This document shows positions 46,011-56,931 of a stretch of DNA of 64,000 bases, in pieces. The notes below the pieces were generated by a model. The model searched no databases. It saw only the letters and a program-made list of their open reading frames with translations, and was not told the origin of the DNA. Source of the DNA: Trigonopsis variabilis (taxonomy: Eukaryota; Ascomycota; Trigonopsidomycetes; Trigonopsidales; Trigonopsidaceae); contig PPXM03000012.1 of NCBI GenBank assembly GCA_003707065.3, positions 1 to 64,000 on the forward strand, in the 5' to 3' direction. Within the stretch, counting starts at the first letter, position 1. Each line of letters opens with the position of its first letter. A program made the position numbers and the translations under genes.

Positions 46011-47036
46011 ATGCCGATGGGAAAGCTGAACGAGACTGTGCTTATTATCTCCTGTCTGTACGGTGGAGGAGTCTGGGGAGATTTAATTCGAATGGGTATT
46101 CAACAGCTAAATAGCTACGATGGTGCTCCTGTGTTCAGCTTAGCGTGGGTGCAGTGGTGCGGATGCGTCGTGATGGGTTTCTGCCAGGCTCAGAAGCAGC
46201 TTTTTGGATTATCAGGGCCTAATGCAAAGGCTAATTCGATTCTTTTTCTCACTATGACTACGGGATTGTGCGGAACAATCACGACACTCTCATCGTGGAT
46301 ACTCGACTGTTTCTATATGATAGCAAATGTTAGGCCAGAAATAGAAAATAGAGGCCGTGGTTACAATTTTCTGGCTCTAGCCAGTCATGTAATGGTGACT
46401 GTGGCCGTGTCTTTTGGCGGCATTGGAGTCGGTCATCAGATTGGGCTTGTGGTTAAGAGGAAGGTCTTCAACAAATGGTTCAATCTATTTTTCAACGTCT
46501 GGGAGAGAGAAATAGTTATCATATTCGCTATTGTGTTTGGAATACTTTCTTGGATCGCAGCCTTGGTGCTGACCTGCACTTATCCTCCATGTAGAAAATG
46601 GATGTTTCCCACGGTGTTCGCTCCCTACGGTACCATACTGCGATGGTGGTTGATCAAATATTTCAACCCGTTTTATAAACACTTTTACCTGGGAACTTTC
46701 TTCTCTAATGTTTCGGCATGTACTCTTTTGGCCTTGCTCACAGTATTCCAGCAGAGATCCTACCCCCATTCTGGTCTCACTGGATGTCTTGTTCTCGATG
46801 GCGTTGCCACGGGATTTTGTGGTTCGCTTAGCACCATATCGACTTTTGTCTGGGAGCTTTACGGCCTGGCGCGCATAGATCATTCGGGTAGAGCTTGGCT
46901 CTATGGAACAGTGACCTTTCTGTGCTGTCTTGGTCCTATGATAGTCATACTTGGAACTGAGGTAAGTCTATTGTCTACTGCTCTTACACTATAGAATTGG
47001 GGCTTCCAAAAATTCGACAACGTCGGCGTTTGTTGA
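46011..47036 (+). CDS. Fluoride export protein (FEX), two-domain CrcB homologue
   Basis: Exons 46011-46961 and 46995-47036 encode 330 residues. The protein is a tandem of two CrcB-like halves, as in yeast FEX1. The first half has the channel signature TTGLCGTITTLSSW, the second GFCGSLSTISTFVWEL, and a hydrophobic linker lies between them. It exports fluoride through the plasma membrane. The unspliced frame would end LSTALTL at 46994, inside a GT-AG intron of only 33 nt (46962-46994). Splicing instead gives LGTENWGFQKFDNVGVC, which matches the FEX1 C-terminal pattern (LGS-x2-W ending in C), so I prefer the spliced model. Upstream ATG choices are 46011 and 46017; the frame is open to 46005 only through a GTG. 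An inverted-repeat cluster lies upstream. Confidence 0.88.
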
Positions 47037-48238
47037 CCGTTTTCGGAGATTTTCCATCTTGTTCTCCTCATTGCTGCACTCTTTTGCCCATTTAAGGTCA
47101 TCCTTGATCGAAATGTGCAAGAGTTTCTTGCTTAGAAAGAAATGGGCCAATGCCATAGAAACTGCAGTCCACGAGACTGCAGAATAAATAGAATAGAACT
47201 ACCTGTTATTGAAGGCAGACAGAGATAACGTTCTATATATAGAAGTTTATAGAGATTGTTTTATCTGATTCATAGAATAAACCTAGAGCTGATTTCGGAG
47301 CAAATTTCACTTTATGGTTTGAGAAAAGTTAAACTGTTTACATTCTGCTGCCAGTCTGTAAAATAAATCCAACGTACCAAATTACCCGTGAGCCGGCTGA
47401 TCGGCATGAAAAGCTCAACTGCTAAGCTTAAGACTTCGTTCGTCTTGTCTCTAATAAAGTCACATCTTGTCACGTTGCCATTCAGCAGTACTGTGAGAAT
47501 CTGCTCTTTTATTAGAATTCAAATGAACGAATGAAATCTTTTCTCTGAATCAAGCGTCCTTTAGTAGGGCGCTCATCCTGGTCACTTCCCACAAAAGGAT
47601 TTTCCTTATATGAAGCTATGATGTGCCATGCTATTTTCAGCTGAAATTTTGTTCTCGATGATTGCTCTTAGCCTGGATTAACACATTTTTTGATTCAGAC
47701 AACCAATGGTCAGTGATCAGTCGCTATAATGATGTCTACTGAGTTTATGAACGAAAGCCACTCAAACATGCTAGGGTCATAATCACATGTTTGTTCATGC
47801 AAGGGAGGCTTCACAGGCTATACCTAATTAGGAATATTCTCGACAACATTGTTGATTCGAAGAGCTTCCCTACTAATGACTTGTTGAATGAAATAATATG
47901 ACTGAAAAGCCAGGTTCTTCCCTACAGAGAGACTTTTATATTTCCGATACGCCAAGAAAGATAGATTCCTTGTGGATCGTAAACTCACGATAACAACGTA
48001 AAAGTTCAAACCTAAAACTCCAATTCCAGAAAATAAAACACAAAACGAGAGAAATATGACAAGAAATATCTAAAAACTCTATAGATTTCTGAGGTTGCCT
48101 CCTCATTCGAGGCTGTATAATTCTATGTATTTCCACTCTAAGCTCAGCAGAAGATATCAAGATAATAAAGGGGAAATAAGAGTGATGCTTTTTTCCATAA
48201 GAAGAAAATTAATCATTATGATCCTCTGAGTGCCTTCG
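47037..48238. other. No gene recognised
   Basis: A convergent spacer between the plus-strand FEX gene and the minus-strand transporter. Only frames under 75 residues occur. No repeat or RNA gene is evident. Confidence 0.5.
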
Positions 48239-49813
48239 CTAAGACTTCTTAGAGAAATTATTAATATCGCTATGTTTCGCAGCAAAAGGGCTCCTCATGC
48301 GAATGAAAGAGCCATATCTGTAGAATACATAAGGCATGGGAGCCGCAATAAGGCTGAGACATGCCAAAATAGTCAGAGTCCAGTGAGGGCCCATGTTCCG
48401 GTAGAAAGGGACTCCGACCACTACCATTCCTCCTGAAGTTGTGTATCGAGCCAATGTAATAAAAGTAAGAGCTGAAGCAGCGTATATTTCATAACTGTCG
48501 ATGAGGTACATATAGACGGTTATAAAAATTGTAATAAATCCATAGCCAAACACTACTGAAGCAATTAAAGGGCACCAGATAGAGATCGAGGGATAGGCCG
48601 TCCAAGCCATCCAAAAGAGAGAGATTGGAACTGCGGGTGCGCCTAGCATTCCAAACCAAAGCCTCACTTCTGGGTCAAACGTATCCCGGCCCTGGAGTTT
48701 TGCTTCCGCAGCAGCTCGCTTCGTTATACGGTAGACAATGGGAACCAGGATGCCCGAGCATTGAAATCCGATCCCAATTGCAATAAATAGAGTGTTTGTC
48801 ATGCCCGTTGACAGATTGTAAGTCTGCTTAAAGATCTCGTTATAGCCATCAAAGAAAGTAAACATAACAATGTACGCTAATGTAAGATAGAGAGTGCCAA
48901 TCTGGATGATAGGCTCATGCCAAGCAAGGATAAAAGGTCGTAAAAGAGCAACTTTCAGCCTCTCCTTAAGGGAAATCGTCAGCTCGATTTCGTGCAGAGC
49001 CCTGTATGAGTCGTCGCCGGTTAGCTTCCGTAGTCTGCTAGCTTTCCACTCGAGCAGAAGTGGATGATACGTCTCTGGCTGGAAGATGAACAGTATGACA
49101 AAGACCACTCCACCAAATAGCAAAGCTATCCACTCGGACCACCTCCAGGTGTGAAGATGAGGGGAATCTGGAACCCATGCCGAGAGCACAGGACCAATTG
49201 ACGGGCCCAAGAATCCAACAATGGAGAAAAAAGCAAAAGAGTATGTCTTTTCAAGTTGGTTGTACATATCTGATATTGTACCGCCTGCACAAACCAGAGG
49301 TGAAGCACCTGATAAGCCGGCCAGAAATCGAAAAGCCATCTGAGCACCGAAATTCGGTGCCAATGCTGAGGCCATTAGCCAGATACACATTAGAGAAATA
49401 TTCGACAGATAAGTAATCGACCGACCGAGGACCTCTGAGACGGGTCCTGCTATTAGAGCGCCACATCCAAAGCCAATTAAGAAAATGCCTACCGATAGCG
49501 ACTCTGCGACTTCGCTAACACCGAATTCCTTTGCAGCCTGAGCAAAGATGGGAGAATCTATAGGAGCACATGCGTTGACAAAACAAGACAAGAGAGTGAC
49601 AAGTGATGTAGCAATCCACTTTCTTGAAGATGACCAGTTTTTAGGATTATCCGGATCATCTGGACCGTCCCATCCAACTATAACGAATGTTCGACCATCT
49701 ATCATCATTTTCTCTGGACTCAAACATGATAGCTGGTCGAGATTACAGTTGTCTGGCCCAAGCTGTTTCTCAAGTTTCTTCTCCGCTCGTCTGAGCTGAA
49801 GAAGGGTAGCCAT
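48239..49813 (-). CDS. MFS transporter, DHA1 multidrug/polyamine family
   Basis: A 524-residue single-exon protein with 12 predicted membrane helices. The DHA1 signature DPDNPKNWSSSRKW (53-66) directly precedes helix 1. GPVSEVLGR follows helix 2, RFLAGLSGASPLV lies in helix 4 and GFLGPSIGPVLSAWV in helix 5 (the antiporter-type motif C). A long charged loop (about 255-290) separates the two halves. Such proteins export drugs, polyamines or fungal metabolites by proton antiport. The ATG at 49813 is chosen because the family's hydrophilic N-terminus follows; a TATAAA-like element lies about 65 bp upstream (49879-49884). Two direct CCGAGA motifs occur further upstream at 50069 and 50082. Specific substrate unknown. 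Confidence 0.88.
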   Translation of the reverse strand: MATLLQLRRAEKKLEKQLGPDNCNLDQLSCLSPEKMMIDGRTFVIVGWDGPDDPDNPKNWSSSRKWIATSLVTLLSCFVNACAPIDSPIFAQAAKEFGVSEVAESLSVGIFLIGFGCGALIAGPVSEVLGRSITYLSNISLMCIWLMASALAPNFGAQMAFRFLAGLSGASPLVCAGGTISDMYNQLEKTYSFAFFSIVGFLGPSIGPVLSAWVPDSPHLHTWRWSEWIALLFGGVVFVILFIFQPETYHPLLLEWKASRLRKLTGDDSYRALHEIELTISLKERLKVALLRPFILAWHEPIIQIGTLYLTLAYIVMFTFFDGYNEIFKQTYNLSTGMTNTLFIAIGIGFQCSGILVPIVYRITKRAAAEAKLQGRDTFDPEVRLWFGMLGAPAVPISLFWMAWTAYPSISIWCPLIASVVFGYGFITIFITVYMYLIDSYEIYAASALTFITLARYTTSGGMVVVGVPFYRNMGPHWTLTILACLSLIAAPMPYVFYRYGSFIRMRSPFAAKHSDINNFSKKS

Positions 49814-51902
49814 TTTCTCTTATCCTCCCCTTGTCTGCTCTTTGCAAATAGCCACATGGTGGTTCGCCATAGGTGTCTTATAAACCTTCGGATTTAACGG
49901 ATTTACCCAGCTCGATAAGTAGATTTGGCTAAAATTTGGCACTGGGCGGAATCATGTCTTCCGTTCACAAGAAAGCAAAGGAAAAAGCTCCGTTATTAAG
50001 CTGGTCTATTGTCTGTCCGTAAAATCCACAGAAGACTGAGGCACTTGTACTAGTGATAATAGCAAAGCCCGAGAATGATGACCGAGACACAGCACATATA
50101 GAAGATAGAATTTATTGAACTCAAATTTCAAAAAGAAACCAGAACCAGAAAATTCTTATACCATGTGGTCAAACAGCAGTTGGCTCTCGATATCGTCACT
50201 CTCTAACAGACATCGAAGGTCGCTCGAGATGCTGGATTTTGTCCTCGCCGTGCCTGTCCATGTGTTATCGTATGTCATAGACAAACATTTCACTCTTCTA
50301 TGACCAGGGTTGACTGTTAAAGATTTGCTGATGCACTTGAAGTAGCTATAAGATGAAGTCTCGAGCGCAACGTTAGTGATTACCTGATTACAAGACAGAA
50401 ACAGCTATCAGACAATGTCATCAGATATGACGTCTATCTTGCAAGTTGCGAGAAATTTGTGGAGCAACTATAAAGTCGACGAATTCACGATATGGTCTTT
50501 ACATGTACTGTTTACCCCATTTACAAAACTCCAATGGCTGATTTATCTCAACGTGTAGCTGCCGAGTTCATTTCGGAATATTCATCTGTATCACAATTTT
50601 TATAACGAAGAGATTTATGTTCTAGATTCTTTAATTCTATTGACTGAATGTTGTGTTTTGTTTCGTCAAACCGACAAAAAGAGCGAGGTCATTGAGTGTT
50701 GTATCATATGGTACAGTATATCTCAAATGAATTCTATGATTTGGTTCCAAGTATTCTTAGAAACTATCTTCTTTACCTAAAAATGGAAGAGCGAGAGGAT
50801 AATCCGCCAGTTTTTAGACAAATAAAAATTTCAAGTTAAGCTGCTTCAGATACCGTCAAATTCTGTAACTATCGACTTCAAGCGGCATCGTCTACACCTA
50901 ACCCATAGACTCCATGTACTGGTACTTGTGGCTCAGACAGATTGATAAATCGATGACAGAGTCTTATCCATGATTGCGTTATGGTGCCATGATCTGACGT
51001 GAGCGAAAACAACCTTCAGCGGTTTACAGGAAGAGCAGAGACGTTCAGACGAAGAACACAAAGACACTTTGTTGGAACCTTGGTGACACAATGCAAAGCA
51101 AGTGTCAAATGCAAAATTCTAGGAGAAGGTTTAAAGGTCTACTTTATCTATTTAGAGGCTGCCAGCACATGAGCAGTTTGAGCTTTAGAGTTATCGAGTA
51201 GCATCGAGCTATGTATGTGGCCCGAGATATAACCTGATGCCTATGTAAGGATTCATATAGCATTAGATTATTCAATGGAGATAAATGATAGAGTCATTGA
51301 AGCTGATTGATGCCGAGATCTGTGACATTAGGGTTCTTTTACGGTCAATGGTCTGTGCCACTTCGGTGCGAAGGAGATGTTCCCATCTGGGAACTCTGGT
51401 GATTTTTCCAAGAGTTTTCGCAGACTTGAGAATAAGATCCGGACCGTAATCGCCGGACACGGACTGGACCGCGATTAGTCCCAAAGACCAAGAATGCTGC
51501 AGTAGATACCGTTTCACGACAAGATTTGAGTTCTTTTTCTTTACCTGTCCCTATATAGCGTGTTAATGGAACTTCAATTGTTTACAGTGTGCTATCTTTT
51601 TTACATCTTGGACGATTTCTCTCAGATTATGCAATAAATATCTGCTTCTTACGCACATGTCACTACTGAAGAGGAGCTCTGAAATGCAATTATTTCCCGG
51701 ATTGAAAGGACTTTGGCCTATGCCAAGGCCACAGAAACCCCATGGTCGGGATGAATTCCGTAACAAGGAGGTTAAAAAAGTTTAATCATTGCATAGAAAT
51801 TCTTGACTAGGAAAGGCAATTGTTCTGTTCTCTTTTGCGAAACGCTAAAACGCTCACTCTCAAATATATACAGGCCAGTGGATGCTGTGAAACCGGAGTC
51901 CA
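49814..51902. other. Long intergenic region
   Basis: Two direct CCGAGA motifs (50069-50074, 50082-50087) lie about 260 bp upstream of the DHA1 transporter. An 81-residue minus frame at 51272-51517 (DLILKSAKTLGKITRVPRWE) is protein-like and might be a small or decayed gene; I cannot assign it. The rest is AT-rich with no ORF of note. Confidence 0.4.
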
Positions 51903-53096
51903 ATGAGTTTTTTTCTTATTCAGACAGCAATACTAACTATATTCCTCACTCTTGCCTTGTCGGTAGATCAAGGACAAGGGAATATTGTAAATGTGGATCT
52001 TATCTTCAATCGGCATGCTACACCTCTACCGATACAAGGAAACAATATCCCTTTTGGCTACAATCAAAGCTCAGACTTAATATATGGTCCGGAGTATCTT
52101 GGTCATATTTCATTTGGAACTCCTCCTCAGAAGTTACTTGCTTCTTTCGATACACTGTCTCCTGGAATATGGCTTCTAAAGCCCGGGGAGGATTCTAGAG
52201 AAGAGGACCGCTTTGATTTTCACAATTCTACTACCTGGCGTTATAGGAGAGGCCCCTCACACCCTTCTGAAGACTCGCTGTACGACCTTGGGACAGATGT
52301 TGGCTCTGTCGGAGGCGTGTCTATATCAAACGTACCAATAACGTCATTTGATGCGAATGTGATCCCATGGAGCGTAGTCGGACTCGGTTGGACTGACAAC
52401 ACAACTCATTACCCAAGCCTCCCCGGTCTTCTTGCACATGAAGGCAAGATCAGGACGAACACCTATTCACTTTGGCTCAACTCGATAGAAGCCGGTTTTG
52501 GACAGATCTTGTTTGGAGGTATAGATGTTGCAAAGTACGAACCGCCTCTCGCTATCCTTGACGTGGTGAAGGAAAACAATGACGACCTTTCGTCTGATAA
52601 CCCATATATCTTTTCTATTCATCTTGATAGGATTAACGGAGTACAGGATGATACTGCGTACGAACTCAGTTCCGAGATCAGTTATTTCCTCACCTCCAAC
52701 AAACGAGTATTTGATGCAATCGTTACGACGACCGGTGCCATCAAGTCAAATGGTACTTATGGGATCTCTGTTCAGGCCTTTGATTCGCTCTCGGGAAATA
52801 TTGCCTTTGAATTTAATGGCAAGAGTATTGAAGTACCCATCAGTGCATTCTTTAGAGATATTGGGATCATAGACGGACATGGAAATCAATGGCTACCTCT
52901 ACAGGCTCATCTTAGTACTCATAATATTATTGGAACTTTATTCCTTCGGTATGCCTATGCTGTTTTTGATGCTGACCATGGGGTCGTCGGCATAGCTAGT
53001 GCCAAGACAGGAACTCAAGTGAGCTCTAATGTTGTCGTACTGGGCCCTGGAGGTTTACCGGCCTTTGTGGCAGAGATCGAATCTCAAAATGGGTAG
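51903..53096 (+). CDS. Secreted pepsin-fold protein lacking catalytic motifs
   Basis: A 397-residue single-exon relative of pepsin-like aspartic proteases. An N-terminal signal peptide (FFLIQTAILTIFLTLALS) precedes the mature part. YLGHISFGTPPQKLLASFD (65-83) is the canonical first-lobe start, and NIIGTLFLRYAYAVFDADHGVVGIA (341-365) the family's C-terminal strand set. In a working enzyme each lobe supplies DTG-S/T. Here the first is DTLS (83-86) and the second is TTTG (275-278) in DAIVTTTGAI, so the second aspartate is gone and the first motif has lost its glycine. The usual dibasic propeptide site is not evident. The reading frame is intact, so it may be a non-proteolytic secreted binding protein. 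There is no obvious GPI signal. Confidence 0.82.
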   Translation: MSFFLIQTAILTIFLTLALSVDQGQGNIVNVDLIFNRHATPLPIQGNNIPFGYNQSSDLIYGPEYLGHISFGTPPQKLLASFDTLSPGIWLLKPGEDSREEDRFDFHNSTTWRYRRGPSHPSEDSLYDLGTDVGSVGGVSISNVPITSFDANVIPWSVVGLGWTDNTTHYPSLPGLLAHEGKIRTNTYSLWLNSIEAGFGQILFGGIDVAKYEPPLAILDVVKENNDDLSSDNPYIFSIHLDRINGVQDDTAYELSSEISYFLTSNKRVFDAIVTTTGAIKSNGTYGISVQAFDSLSGNIAFEFNGKSIEVPISAFFRDIGIIDGHGNQWLPLQAHLSTHNIIGTLFLRYAYAVFDADHGVVGIASAKTGTQVSSNVVVLGPGGLPAFVAEIESQNG

Positions 53097-53581
53097 TATA
53101 CGATCATATAGAAGTTCACCGCTGGTATCGCCTGCATTCGCTATCCGCTAGTTAACTATATGACTGTACCTATCGAAATCAGAATACTTGCTCAGCATGG
53201 TCTATCCCCTAGAATCATTAATCATTATAAATATTTGAAATTGCGAAGACAGAGCTGTTAGAGGGAGCCAAAAATGCTGGGAGGTATCGTCACAAAATAC
53301 CAAAACGGCAGGGGGTAGCGGCCCAAAGTCGGCCCTGCACATATAAGGTCAGAAAGGAATAGCAGATGGATGCTTGTTGGAACAGGGAGACTAAAATGTG
53401 CAACTAGCTCGTTTTTCATATCGACATTCTTGCTTGTAACATAGTAAAGTACGAGAGACGGTCCGATGATCGAACACCTGTAACCAAGTACGAGAAGAAA
53501 GCTTGATGATAAGATAACTGAATTGACAACGACAAGGCCCGAAGGCCATTACAATAACTCACTCAACAAGATAGAAACACT
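53097..53581. other. Convergent spacer, no gene
   Basis: The region between the pepsin-like gene and the minus-strand permease. No frame of interest and no repeat. Confidence 0.5.
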
Positions 53582-55138
53582 TCATAACTTGTAACGGAAA
53601 AACTCATTTTCAGTGTCCGTCAGATCGTTAAATCCATTAAGGACACCGTCAAGCATTTCGCTCTCGGTATGATGAGCTTGACGCTTGTCTCGGGACTTAT
53701 TCCTGTATACAAGAAGACCAAGATAAAGGGCGCATAGACCGATGATACCGCAATAGGATCCGATATAGCCTTTCAAAGCTGAGTCGTAAGTAGGGGCTTC
53801 ATTTGCATAGAAGATATTAGGTCCAATGACATTTCCAGCAGTATAGACGACAAAATAAGTGGCGGTAGTCACGGTCTTCTTTGTCTGGCCTGCAACGTTT
53901 GTGGTCAAAAACACCCAAGTCAAGATACAAGTAGCTCCCAGAATGCCTTGCAACCAGTACATGCCAAGGTGGACCCATTTCTGTTCAATGGGTACAGTGT
54001 ACATCACAATTAAGCCAATCAAAGGAGGAAGACAGGACCATATGAGAGTAATGCCTCTAGCATTGGGAACGGAAAAGGAGACAACACCACACATGAGAAC
54101 GACGACAAATTCGATAGCTCCAAAAGGCATCGAGTAGAGAGAGGCCTGCAATCCAGTAAAACCCAAGCTTTTAATAATAGTAGTACCAAAGTTAGTGATA
54201 CCTCCATTCACCACACCCTCTCCTAGACCTATGAGAGCAAGCATCCAAGTTTGAGGATCTTTATAAGCTTCCACCACCTGGTACATCCTGAACTTTGAGT
54301 TTTTAATACCCATCATGTTTCGGGCAACTCGATCGACGGCAATGACGCGCTCCTGGTGGGTCAAGAAACGGGCAGTTTGGGGAGAGTCGGGGATAAAGTA
54401 GTAAAAGACAGGGCACCAGGCAAGGTTCATTAATCCAATGACTAAAAAGATCAATTTCCAAGGCTTGATTGCAGCGTGTGTGGCATGTCCTAAGCCATAG
54501 CCAAGGAGACTGCCGACGATAGTGGAGATACCGTTGAATGACAAGAAAAAGCACATTCGAAGAGGCTGTTCCTGGCGAGTATAGAAAAGAGAACAGATTG
54601 CCATACAAGAGGGAGAGATACAAGCCTCAAAGACACCAAGAATAAATCGAAGAACCAAGATTCCTGCGTAGTTTTTGGCTCCCACGTGTCCGATCAAGAT
54701 GATTGCCCAGCAAAACAACATGACAGATACAAACTTAGCGACAGGGACCCTTTGAATGGTATAGTTGGCCGGGAAAGCCCAAAAGAGCCAGCCAAAGTTG
54801 ATGATGGCAGCCACCCAGCTATAGCGTTGACCAGTGAGATCGAGATCCGTCTTCAAATCATAGGCAGCAGCATAATTCAGACTCAGTTTGTCGAGAAACT
54901 GGAGAGTATAAGTAACTCCAATGATGGGCATGATATGATAATCAATTTTCCAGCGCACTTTGAGCTCCTGGGCCTTCTTCTCCTCATCGCTCATCCGCTG
55001 GGATTCCTCGAAGTATTCGATTCCCTCAGCGCCCGCAACATGTTTTTCGTTCGGTTCAGTGCTCGTCACATCATATATAACTCCTTCCTTCTCGTCTAAA
55101 CCACTTGTCGCAGTAGCCGCTTCCTTTTGATCAGTCAT
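53582..55138 (-). CDS. MFS permease, allantoate permease (Dal5) family
   Basis: A 518-residue intronless transporter, paralogous to the one at 12.3-13.9 kb. Shared landmarks are QFLDKLSLNYAAAYDLKTDL, RFILGVFEACISPS in helix 4, YTRQEQPLRMCFF and PDSPQTARFL after helix 6. The N-terminal 85 residues and the C-terminus are hydrophilic and presumably cytoplasmic. Family members import carboxylates, ureides or vitamins with protons. It is transcribed away from a Zn2Cys6 regulator gene starting 290 bp upstream, and three GATAA/TTATC sites and a TAAATATA box lie between. This favours nitrogen-regulated, inducer-dependent expression controlled by the neighbour. Unlike the 12.3-kb paralogue it has no intron near helix 1. 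Confidence 0.9.
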   Translation of the reverse strand: MTDQKEAATATSGLDEKEGVIYDVTSTEPNEKHVAGAEGIEYFEESQRMSDEEKKAQELKVRWKIDYHIMPIIGVTYTLQFLDKLSLNYAAAYDLKTDLDLTGQRYSWVAAIINFGWLFWAFPANYTIQRVPVAKFVSVMLFCWAIILIGHVGAKNYAGILVLRFILGVFEACISPSCMAICSLFYTRQEQPLRMCFFLSFNGISTIVGSLLGYGLGHATHAAIKPWKLIFLVIGLMNLAWCPVFYYFIPDSPQTARFLTHQERVIAVDRVARNMMGIKNSKFRMYQVVEAYKDPQTWMLALIGLGEGVVNGGITNFGTTIIKSLGFTGLQASLYSMPFGAIEFVVVLMCGVVSFSVPNARGITLIWSCLPPLIGLIVMYTVPIEQKWVHLGMYWLQGILGATCILTWVFLTTNVAGQTKKTVTTATYFVVYTAGNVIGPNIFYANEAPTYDSALKGYIGSYCGIIGLCALYLGLLVYRNKSRDKRQAHHTESEMLDGVLNGFNDLTDTENEFFRYKL

Positions 55139-55428
55139 CTTTGTTCACACTTGGGTGTTGGGGTCTGATCTTCGGGGGGGCTCGATCCTATATTTAAGCC
55201 ATGACTCCACCTTGGATTCTCGATGAACCTTATCATCTTTTGATCTAACGACAAAGTTGGAAAAGAATGCCCCAAGATAGACGAGCCGCGGGCTGCGGCT
55301 TGGCTAAGCGCTCCGAGCGGCTGGTAACGGTTGACAGCAAGGCCATGGTCTTATCGCTCTGACTAGCAAATGATAAACGATTCCGACTACAAGGATTGGC
55401 GGGACGAAAGGTCTCGGCACTAATCCAA
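55139..55428. promoter_or_regulatory. Shared divergent promoter of permease and Zn2Cys6 regulator
   Basis: 290 bp between two start codons facing apart. It contains TAAATATA on the minus strand (55189-55196), GATAA-type sites at 55230-55234, 55351-55355 and 55372-55376, and AGCCGC-N5-GCGGCT (55284-55300), a palindrome with CCG and CGG half-sites. A further CCGAGCGG occurs at 55313-55320. Confidence 0.5.
55284..55300. promoter_or_regulatory. Candidate Zn2Cys6 operator palindrome
   Basis: AGCCGCGGGCTGCGGCT has perfect 6-bp arms AGCCGC and GCGGCT around GGGCT. Inverted CCG/CGG triplets are the usual half-sites of zinc-cluster regulators, one of which is encoded 130 bp to the right. Confidence 0.4.
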
Positions 55429-56931
55429 ATGATGCGAAGGCGGAGTAAGACGGGCTGCTTCACATGTAAGTTGCAGAAGTGATTTCTAATATTCAAACCA
55501 GGCCGAAAACGCAAAAAGAAATGCGATGAGCAAAAGCCACGGTGTCAAGCTTGCAAGAACTTGCGATTGGAGTGCCAGTGGGAGAAGGAGCCATGCCACG
55601 TTCTAAGTTGTGATAAAGACCTGGTGACCCGATTCAGCGGGGGAAGACGACTTTTACCTAGGATTGGAGGGATAGAAAGGTTAATTCCCGGGACCCCTTC
55701 GGTTGGACTCAGTATCAGGACCGACGAAGAGTGGAAGTTGTTTAATTGCTTTGCTTCTGACTATTTCGACGGACTCTATATCCGCCAGGGCGAATGGCAT
55801 GATTTCGCAAAGGCAGCGATTGAGTGGAGGATTGTTTTGGATTCGATATTCACTTATACCTTGATGAAATTGACTCTGCGCAATGATAAGCAAAAGTACA
55901 AGATGTTGGCTTGGTACAACTCATGTCTTGGGTCTTTGAAAGCCCAGTTATCCTGTCAGTCCAATAGCAAACTTTCGCTTATCTTTGTTAATATCTTTCT
56001 GGGAATCGTCGAAAAGTCAATAGATCCCTGGGCCACCTCGTTATTTACCTACTTGCATGGGGCTGGACTGATGATTCTTGGGGACTTGCGCGACAAGCAA
56101 AAGCCTACCTCGGCCACTTTTCAGGTCTTTACCGAATCTCAGCTATATCTGACCATGACGAGCTTCCATAACCCTATGGTGGACTGGGAAGCACTGACCA
56201 GCCTAGGCTTTGCTGTATCCTCGGCCATGCTTTTGGCAAATTCGGGCTCAACCTCTAAATTTACCTCCACCTTTTCACGTCCTTCAGTCACAGGCCTTCC
56301 CTTAGAATTGTTCGTCTTGGTCCACAATATCTCTCTATACTGCCATCTTCCAAGCATTCCCCCTGATGAGGCGGCAAAACTATGGGATCTTCTCGATTAT
56401 TGGGATAGCGTTTTCCTGGCAGAGTCAGAGCCTTCTATTCTACAAGACATCGACCTTGGAGTCTCCAAACTGATTCCAGACCAAACAAGACCTTACGCTG
56501 GAGTTTATCTTTCTGTTGGCCGGATCTTGCTCACAATTCTCACCCGACCAGAGACCATGGCCCAAGACGCATGCATTTCTGAACCCCTCAAGCGAGGTAT
56601 AGAACAACTGGATAAAATAGACCTCAATCCCATCAGAAAAACGTTCTTCGTTTATTGGCCTATTGCTATTTTTGGCTGCGCCCTCACCGAACGATGCCAC
56701 TATTTATATCTCTACGGTCTTCTTGCTTACTTGGAAACTATTTACACTGACGCTGAAACAAAACACGTCGCAAATATCATCTCTAAAGTCTGGGAGTGGC
56801 GGCAGTCGGCCTCTCCGGGACAGGATGAAGGCCTATCTTTCTTACTGGGAAAGGGCTCGGTATGGAGCAACATCTACAACATCAACGAAAAGAAGCAAGC
56901 TAGTCTCATTGTCAAACAAGCAGAGAATTAG
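55429..56931 (+). CDS. Zn2Cys6 transcription factor (two exons)
   Basis: Exon 1 (55429-55465) and exon 2 (55502-56931) encode 488 residues. The 36-nt intron (55466-55501, GTAAGT...CAG with CTAAT near the acceptor) splits a cysteine codon in the zinc cluster. Joining restores TGCFTCRKRKKKCDEQKPRC followed by QACKNLRLEC, a perfect CX2CX6CX6CX2CX6C cluster. The longest uninterrupted frame alone (from 55561) would lack the DNA-binding domain. RSKTGCFTC with RRKKC-like basic residues is typical of the fungal regulator group that carries a C-terminal fungal-specific domain II, and the rest (LDYWDSVFL, LFGCAL-like helices) is compatible. The ATG pair at 55429/55432 is preferred because the upstream frame holds no other ATG before a stop. 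It probably controls the divergent permease. Confidence 0.88.
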
